NCBI GenBank assembly: GCA_023440965.1
Contig: JAEZRC010000003.1
Coordinates: forward strand, 233,181-297,180
Origin: Bacillota bacterium
GTDB taxonomy: Bacteria > Bacillota > Clostridia > Oscillospirales > Ruminococcaceae
Direction of reading: 5' to 3'
Length of the DNA: 64,000 nt
Part shown: one piece after another, positions 61,001-64,000 of the stretch
Numbering within the stretch: the first letter of the stretch is position 1
Layout of the letters: each line of letters starts with the position of its first letter
Notes under the pieces: generated by a model
What the model saw: the letters and a program-made list of their open reading frames with translations, nothing else
Databases searched by the model: none
What the model was told of the DNA's origin: nothing
Position numbers and translations under genes: made by a program

Positions 61001-61054
61001 AAAATCGAGGTAATCAACGACAACGAGGGTAGCAGAATAGAGATTACCTGCTGA
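58025..61054 (+). CDS. sbcC: Exonuclease SbcCD subunit C (SMC-like ATPase)
   Basis: 1009 residues. The Walker A loop HGKTGSGKTSILDAI is at ~37-50, and long coiled coils surround the zinc-hook CPVCGSVHH at about residue 510. The C-terminal ABC signature region VAALSGGEKFLVAISLSMALS and Walker B MFIDEGFGSLDPTAL close the ATPase head. It dimerises via the zinc hook and gates the SbcD nuclease in DNA repair. Length and architecture are normal for Rad50-like SbcC. It is the last gene of the sbcDC operon. Confidence 0.96.
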   Translation: MIPKYLRFQSFASYKNEQKIDFEKLSRSDLFLIHGKTGSGKTSILDAITYVLYGESSGGARGGLESMRCRNYGADSIPTEIEFVFEVKGKEYKFTRSVYDRKKRTGKIETEYECNCYYSENGEFVPYFDNPRKADVNQKAVEIIGLTYNQFMQVVILPQGKFESFLVASSKEKEEILNTLFKINDWNAIGQWIFDQALSMDRTNKEQRAVLNSKIEQLGTNSRENADEVISQLAEKESEYKQQLVKINDTINVLKKKLEKESEIQKLFVQREQAQQKLDKLLLSSEEMAQKEKLLIANTNCIKVIPSYERFSSLMAENIRLENDTADFLSTLKSYKQQLEDSNKHLILLESQAPHIQLLCEKLAVLKTLEKHYSQHSKVKQAVINDTAISNKISEQLNILKEINDKTTTLKNEKTELREKIISQYQVNLSKLEKEKDQLENCRKLMSEKAQYEQRLTTLVNSLEQLNQQITEKETQIERLKEEQSNKYTLHISFLSQNLANELKNGEPCPVCGSVHHPSPSKNSNVKNYENEILQLAEAISKLEKERNDLIGKQSDFSSHIEQGKQYIKDKTESLKGLTPYDEKHYNDVVDEYNSANEQVAKLPKLNEDIAKLDNDINSLSDEINSLSNTDNDAKAKLSESKALLKVIEQQLDSSIPDINSLNKILITISEQIDTFEKNIEQAKKLNSDCQQKIATQQAKLEQNKLSLKKCTDDLSAAKKKLSADLSANGFADADTFLNARLDIEQEKKLSDECTNYKLEKELCLKEIEKLDSTLKNEQKPDVTLTANDLEENEKLKEKLAEESTLNSEKLKRFKDIIAEYDKSEAELSQKIEEARRLKYFGQELRGDRGIGLRRYVLGIMLENVIFEANRLLEKVKGGQFRLYNVLSEDSKQTGLDLMIGSNKAESKYSVAALSGGEKFLVAISLSMALSSVVQMQAGGVSIEAMFIDEGFGSLDPTALDEAMEILQSMKGSRRFLGIISHVESMKETIPNKIEVINDNEGSRIEITC

Positions 61055-61078
61055 TAAAAAAGAGAAGCAATAACCTTG

Positions 61079-61107
61079 TTGACTAATTTTGTTGTAATAG
61101 GTATAAT
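61079..61107 (+). promoter_or_regulatory. Promoter in the gap after sbcC
   Basis: TTGACT (61079-61084) and TATAAT (61102-61107) separated by 17 bases. It is followed by GGAGG and a six-codon open frame, then a terminator. See the short-transcript entry. Confidence 0.7.
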
Positions 61108-61112
61108 TAGGA

Positions 61113-61248
61113 TATGACAATATAGGAGGACATGTATATTTATTTTTACTAAGTAATGAAATTGAAATTAATTTTGATAACATTACTAAATCTAATATAT
61201 CATATAGATAAACAAAATCCCGTAAACGTAAAGCTTACGGGATTTATT
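61113..61248 (+). ncRNA. Candidate short transcript with RBS, six-codon ORF and terminator
   Basis: Downstream of the consensus promoter the DNA contains TAGGAGGAC, then ATG-TAT-ATT-TAT-TTT-TAC-TAA (61132-61152; peptide MYIYFY), then about 65 AT-rich bases and a hairpin (61216-61244) with a T-run. No longer gene follows in this direction. It may be a small RNA, a leader-peptide device that has lost its gene, or a decayed gene. Confidence 0.45.
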
Positions 61249-61318
61249 GTTTTAAACAATTCTAATGTATATGCTTTTATTACAAAGTTGTTTTAAAATT
61301 ATAATATTCAAATACACA

Positions 61319-62101
61319 TTAGATTTTTTTTAATAAATCTTTAGCTATTTGCACATCAACCAGATTGTTCCCATTTTCAATAACAAATTGAAGTTTTTCT
61401 TTTGCCTTCTCATTTTTTTCTTGTGAAATATAATTTCTAGCTAACAATAGTGCTTTATATACTGCATCTCTCATATTTGTTTCGGCACTATTATTCAGTA
61501 TTTCTATGGATTTATCAAAGTCTTTTTTATGATATGCGATTTCGGCAACATTGTGCTGAATTGTTGCTGAAATCATATTCTTTTGCCTTTTGTTTTTTAA
61601 ATCATGAAAGATTTGAATTGATTTATTTTGCCAGACTTCAGCTTTCTCTATTTCGTTTGTACATAAGTAAATATCTGCTAGGTTATTATAATAAACCACT
61701 TTTGAAATAGGCAATGTTCCGGCGTACTTATCAATATTAATACTTCTCAGTTTTTCAATAACCTGATTGTATTCGCCAATATTTCTAAGTGCAACGCAAT
61801 AATTAATCAATAAAATGTGCTCATAGGTTTTGGAACGATTATACGTCATTTGATCTTCGGTTTCTTTTAACAAAGGATAGGGATCACATTGCTCTCTTAG
61901 TAATTTTTCTGCTCTTAAAAGTAATTGACTTGCGCAGGAACTAACGAATCCCCAAGAGGTAAACAGCATAAATAAAGTATATAAGACAGCTATCCATATT
62001 GGTGCCTCGATAAAAATAAATAACACCCATATAATTGCTGATACAGGCACAGACCATAAAAACATTACTAATCTGCCATGCTTCGCACACCATCTATACA
62101 T
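61319..62101 (-). CDS. Membrane protein with tetratricopeptide-like repeats
   Basis: 260 residues. Two membrane segments at the N-terminus (about 10-32 and 33-55) are followed by helical repeats (about 75-260; IEKLRSINIDKYAGTLPISKVVYYNNLADIYLCTNEIEKAEVWQ, then FDKSIEILNNSAETN) with TPR spacing. It is probably cytoplasmic-side protein binding anchored to the membrane. There is no enzymatic motif. A weak ribosome binding site precedes the ATG. It borders the mobile-element scar to its right. Confidence 0.7.
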   Translation of the reverse strand: MYRWCAKHGRLVMFLWSVPVSAIIWVLFIFIEAPIWIAVLYTLFMLFTSWGFVSSCASQLLLRAEKLLREQCDPYPLLKETEDQMTYNRSKTYEHILLINYCVALRNIGEYNQVIEKLRSINIDKYAGTLPISKVVYYNNLADIYLCTNEIEKAEVWQNKSIQIFHDLKNKRQKNMISATIQHNVAEIAYHKKDFDKSIEILNNSAETNMRDAVYKALLLARNYISQEKNEKAKEKLQFVIENGNNLVDVQIAKDLLKKI

Positions 62102-62204
62102 TTTTGATCACTCCCACATTACATAAAAATCTTTATTTTATTGTATACTAATTTTTATAGAAAGTAAATATAAATAAATGATTATCCCCCCCATTATTAT
62201 TTGA

Positions 62205-62360
62205 TTACTTGGCGGAAATCAAATTCCTATTAACCAGGTTGCACGACGTGTAGGCCATGCTCAACCAACCACTACACAAAATGTTTACACCCACTTGATA
62301 AAATCTTGCAATGATAACACTGCAGAAAAAATCGAAGAAATCATTTCAGCATTAAAATAG
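62205..62360 (+). pseudogene. C-terminal fragment of a tyrosine recombinase (integrase)
   Basis: The 51 codons before TAG 62358 read LLGGNQIPINQVARRVGHAQPTTT, then QNVYTHLIKS and an acidic tail. This is the end of a phage-type integrase, with the catalytic His/Arg-GH box and the nucleophile Tyr (VYTH). A TGA lies just upstream (62202-62204), and the remaining ~300 residues of an integrase are absent. It is therefore a scar of a lost prophage or integrative element. The surrounding 62102-62446 contains nothing else I can support. Confidence 0.85.
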
Positions 62361-62473
62361 CATCCTTATTTTAATACATTTCATGTTATAAGTAAATTGC
62401 TTTTACATATAATAATCATCTTAGAGTTGACAAGCTTTTAATCAAAATGTATAATTTCATCAGGAGGTGCAAT

Positions 62474-62647
62474 ATGAGCTATAATAAAACTGTTATTTTA
62501 AAAAATGCCATTGCTTCCGTAGAAATGGAAGGGTACAAACTTTCTGATTTCAATAAAAAAATGTGTCAAGATGTAATTAACAAGAAAATCTCTAAAGAGC
62601 AATGCGTTCAACAAATTATTACACGTAGAAAAGCAGTTACACAATAA
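62474..62647 (+). CDS. VbhA-like antitoxin for the Fic toxin
   Basis: 57 residues from ATG 62474, which follows AGGAGGTGCAAT. It carries the inhibitory helix motif (S/T)xxxE(G/N) as ASVEMEG, used by class I Fic antitoxins to block the toxin's ATP site. The second half (MCQDVINKKISKEQCVQQIITRR) matches the helical end of antitoxin VbhA. The stop overlaps the fic start (TAATG), giving coupled translation in antitoxin-first order. Confidence 0.85.
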   Translation: MSYNKTVILKNAIASVEMEGYKLSDFNKKMCQDVINKKISKEQCVQQIITRRKAVTQ

Positions 62648-63240
62648 TGGGATATGAATTAGATAGTATACAAGATAATTGTTATCCTGACACATCAACT
62701 CTAATTAACAAACTTAATATTACTGACCAAGATACACTTGACGAAATAGAGCAAACTTTAACATCTATTAATTTTGTTGATGCTATTACTACTATCCCTT
62801 TTACCAATGTGAATTTTGACTTTTATAAATCATTGCATCACAAGTTATTCTTTGAATTATATGATTGGGCTGGTCAAGTACGAACGATAAATATTTCAAA
62901 AAAAGGCACAAACTTTTGCAGTGCCGACGAAATTACTAATCAGGGAACCAATATTTTTAATTTTCTTGAAAAAAATAATTACTATCAAGATTGTAGTAGA
63001 GAAAAATTCATAACTAATATTGTTGATTTGTATTGCAATATTAATTATCTTCACCCATTTCGTGAAGGAAACGGACGGACCCAGAGATTGTTTCTTACAA
63101 TGTTAATTAATAATGCTGAATACTCCATTCACTTTGGCAAGATGGATTTAGATGAGCTAATGATAGCAACTATATATTCTTCTCAAGGAAATACTGATCT
63201 ACTTTATAATATACTTAATGAGAATATTATTTTAGAGTGA
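62647..63240 (+). CDS. Fic domain toxin (AMPylating enzyme)
   Basis: 197 residues. The catalytic loop HPFREGNGRTQRLF is a complete Fic motif HPFx(D/E)GNGRxxR with its His, acidic and Arg residues. The flap/strand region VRTINISKKGTNFCSADEI precedes it. Fic enzymes transfer AMP from ATP to Ser/Thr/Tyr of target proteins; class I toxins of this size hit gyrase, topoisomerase IV or other essential proteins. The target here is not known. It lies next to an integrase remnant and is likely horizontally acquired. Confidence 0.92.
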   Translation: MGYELDSIQDNCYPDTSTLINKLNITDQDTLDEIEQTLTSINFVDAITTIPFTNVNFDFYKSLHHKLFFELYDWAGQVRTINISKKGTNFCSADEITNQGTNIFNFLEKNNYYQDCSREKFITNIVDLYCNINYLHPFREGNGRTQRLFLTMLINNAEYSIHFGKMDLDELMIATIYSSQGNTDLLYNILNENIILE

Positions 63241-63271
63241 AGACAAATTTAACTTTGTCTTCACTTTTTTG
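63239..63271 (+). terminator. Intrinsic terminator after the Fic operon
   Basis: GAAGACAAA/TTTGTCTTC hairpin (63239-63262) followed by a T-run, overlapping the fic stop codon. Confidence 0.87.
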
Positions 63272-63321
63272 TTTATAAGCCAATATAGCACTTTATTGCG
63301 AACTGGGAGACTTGATTTATG

Positions 63322-63364
63322 ATAAAAAACTAAGCGTGCAAAATATGCACGCTTAGTTTTTTAT
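63322..63364. terminator. Strong bidirectional hairpin terminator
   Basis: 12-bp perfect stem AACTAAGCGTGC/GCACGCTTAGTT (63328-63358) with A-run and T-run flanks. It can end the minus-strand gene to its right. Confidence 0.85.
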
Positions 63365-63453
63365 CTTTTCATACTTAATAACTTCATAGGGACTGCATCC
63401 TGTGGCTTACGGGCAACTTGCAGAAAGTATAGTCATCTATCAGATATTACATA

Positions 63454-63902
63454 TTAAGATTCTTTCTTTACAAATGTTATTTTGTCGCCAACTTTAATAT
63501 TGTCAACATTAGTTTCTGTGACTTTGACAATACATTTTGATTCATAGAATTTACAATCACCAAAAAAACTAAAGTAGAATAATATCTGTCCTTACTGAAA
63601 TCATTAGTATGTATATCATCGACTCTAACGCTTTTATCCCTTCCAGGACCAAAACTAATATTTATAAATACTGTTTCTGAATTAATGTTCATCTGTCCAA
63701 AACATCTGAAATTATTAACCTCAAATTCAATATTGGGATCAGTGCACTTCCAAACAGCATTTGGTTGAATATCAGGCTTATAATCATTATTTTCTAATCT
63801 GCTTGATTCAATTAATTTTAATAAACCTATAATTAGCAAGAATATAATTAGCAAACCTATAAAAATAGTTAGAATTAATCGCACACTTTTATGTTTTATC
63901 AT
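63454..63902 (-). pseudogene. Membrane-anchored protein gene with a frameshift in a T tract
   Basis: From ATG 63902 the frame encodes an N-terminal membrane helix (about 9-29) and an ectodomain (QPNAVWKCTDPNIEFEVNNF, INSETVFINISFG). After a run of seven T residues (sense strand, near 63572) the original frame continues with poor, low-complexity sequence to 63477. The -1 frame gives a coherent ending (FFGDCKFYESKCIVKV, then IKVGDKITFVKKES) to TAA 63454. One missing T would explain this. It is unidentified. Either a recent mutation or a sequencing slip. Confidence 0.65.
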
Positions 63903-63917
63903 AAAATTCCCCCTCCT

Positions 63918-64000
63918 TTATGGCAAATAATAACCACATGCTTTTACATACATTTTTGGTGTATTAACTGGCTGCACATTATTTGACATAACCTCTATGT
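63918..64000 (-). CDS. C-terminal end of an unidentified gene (cut by window edge)
   Basis: The open frame ends MSNNVQPVNTPKMYVKACGYYLP at TAA 63918-63920, 15 bases before the next gene's ATG and with an AGGAGGGGG ribosome binding site in between. Upstream codons remain open to the window edge, so only the tail is visible. No family can be assigned. It is probably co-transcribed with the frameshifted gene. Confidence 0.4.
   Translation of the reverse strand, partial: IEVMSNNVQPVNTPKMYVKACGYYLP

Overview
The window reads as an AT-rich chromosomal segment of a spore-forming member of the Clostridia (Bacillota), most likely a fibre-degrading gut or rumen organism of the Ruminococcaceae/Oscillospiraceae type. 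The evidence is adjacent spoIVB and spo0A, a CwlJ/GerQ-like spore germination pair, T-box leaders, strong AGGAGG-type ribosome binding sites, and glycoside hydrolases of families GH9, GH3 and GH5. The family-level placement is an inference.

Layout. (1) 1-5200, minus strand: a branched-chain amino acid operon ilvA-ridA-leuC-leuD-leuB-ilvB (ilvB cut by the window edge). It sits behind a T-box leader with two Stem I domains whose specifier triplets read as Leu (CUC) and Ile (AUC). A tRNA-Thr lies just upstream. (2) 5474-6844, plus strand: a membrane protein with a signal-peptidase-like domain lacking the usual serine. (3) 6885-19466, minus strand: an arginine cluster argG-argH-argC-argJ-argB-argD-argF interspersed with accessory genes (oxidoreductase, FMN reductase, YbaK-like, two GNATs, STAS-like). 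It contains a degenerate second argB 3' end. (4) 19.6-29.1 kb: a TIM-barrel protein, a flavin reductase, spo0A and spoIVB, a HAD phosphatase, a GH9 lipoprotein, trxA and a trxB-like gene, and a Crp/Fnr regulator. (5) 29.2-38.2 kb: an AraC regulator, a candidate structured ncRNA, two paralogous MBL-fold lipoproteins, a cwlJ-gerQ pair (the GerQ-like protein has five 25-residue repeats), a ComEC-like lipoprotein, trmO and a GH3 lipoprotein. (6) 38.3-50.7 kb: a calcium-type P-ATPase, a patatin, a glyoxalase-family pseudogene, an AraC regulator divergent from a cytoplasmic GH5, a MerR regulator with its 19-bp-spaced promoter, three tandem mosaic leucine-rich-repeat surface proteins, and gdhA. (7) 50.9-64 kb: an orphan holin-GH25 lysozyme cassette, an amidase lipoprotein, a lone trpB behind a Trp T-box, small membrane proteins, a diguanylate cyclase, sbcDC, a TPR membrane protein, then a short mobile-element scar (integrase C-terminus) beside a VbhA/Fic-type toxin-antitoxin pair and a frameshifted gene at the right edge.

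How the parts fit. The first 20 kb is amino-acid biosynthesis with RNA-based (T-box) and probably ArgR-type control, and RidA is paired with the threonine deaminase whose reactive enamine product it removes. The GH9 and GH3 lipoproteins plus the cytoplasmic GH5 suggest surface-tethered glucan attack followed by intracellular hydrolysis, without any dockerin visible here. No complete prophage, CRISPR array or rRNA gene was seen. The most interesting items are the dual-specifier T-box, the CwlJ/GerQ pair with a glutamine-rich repeat tail, the mosaic LRR family, the argB remnant, the candidate ncRNA and the short promoter-RBS-terminator unit after sbcC.
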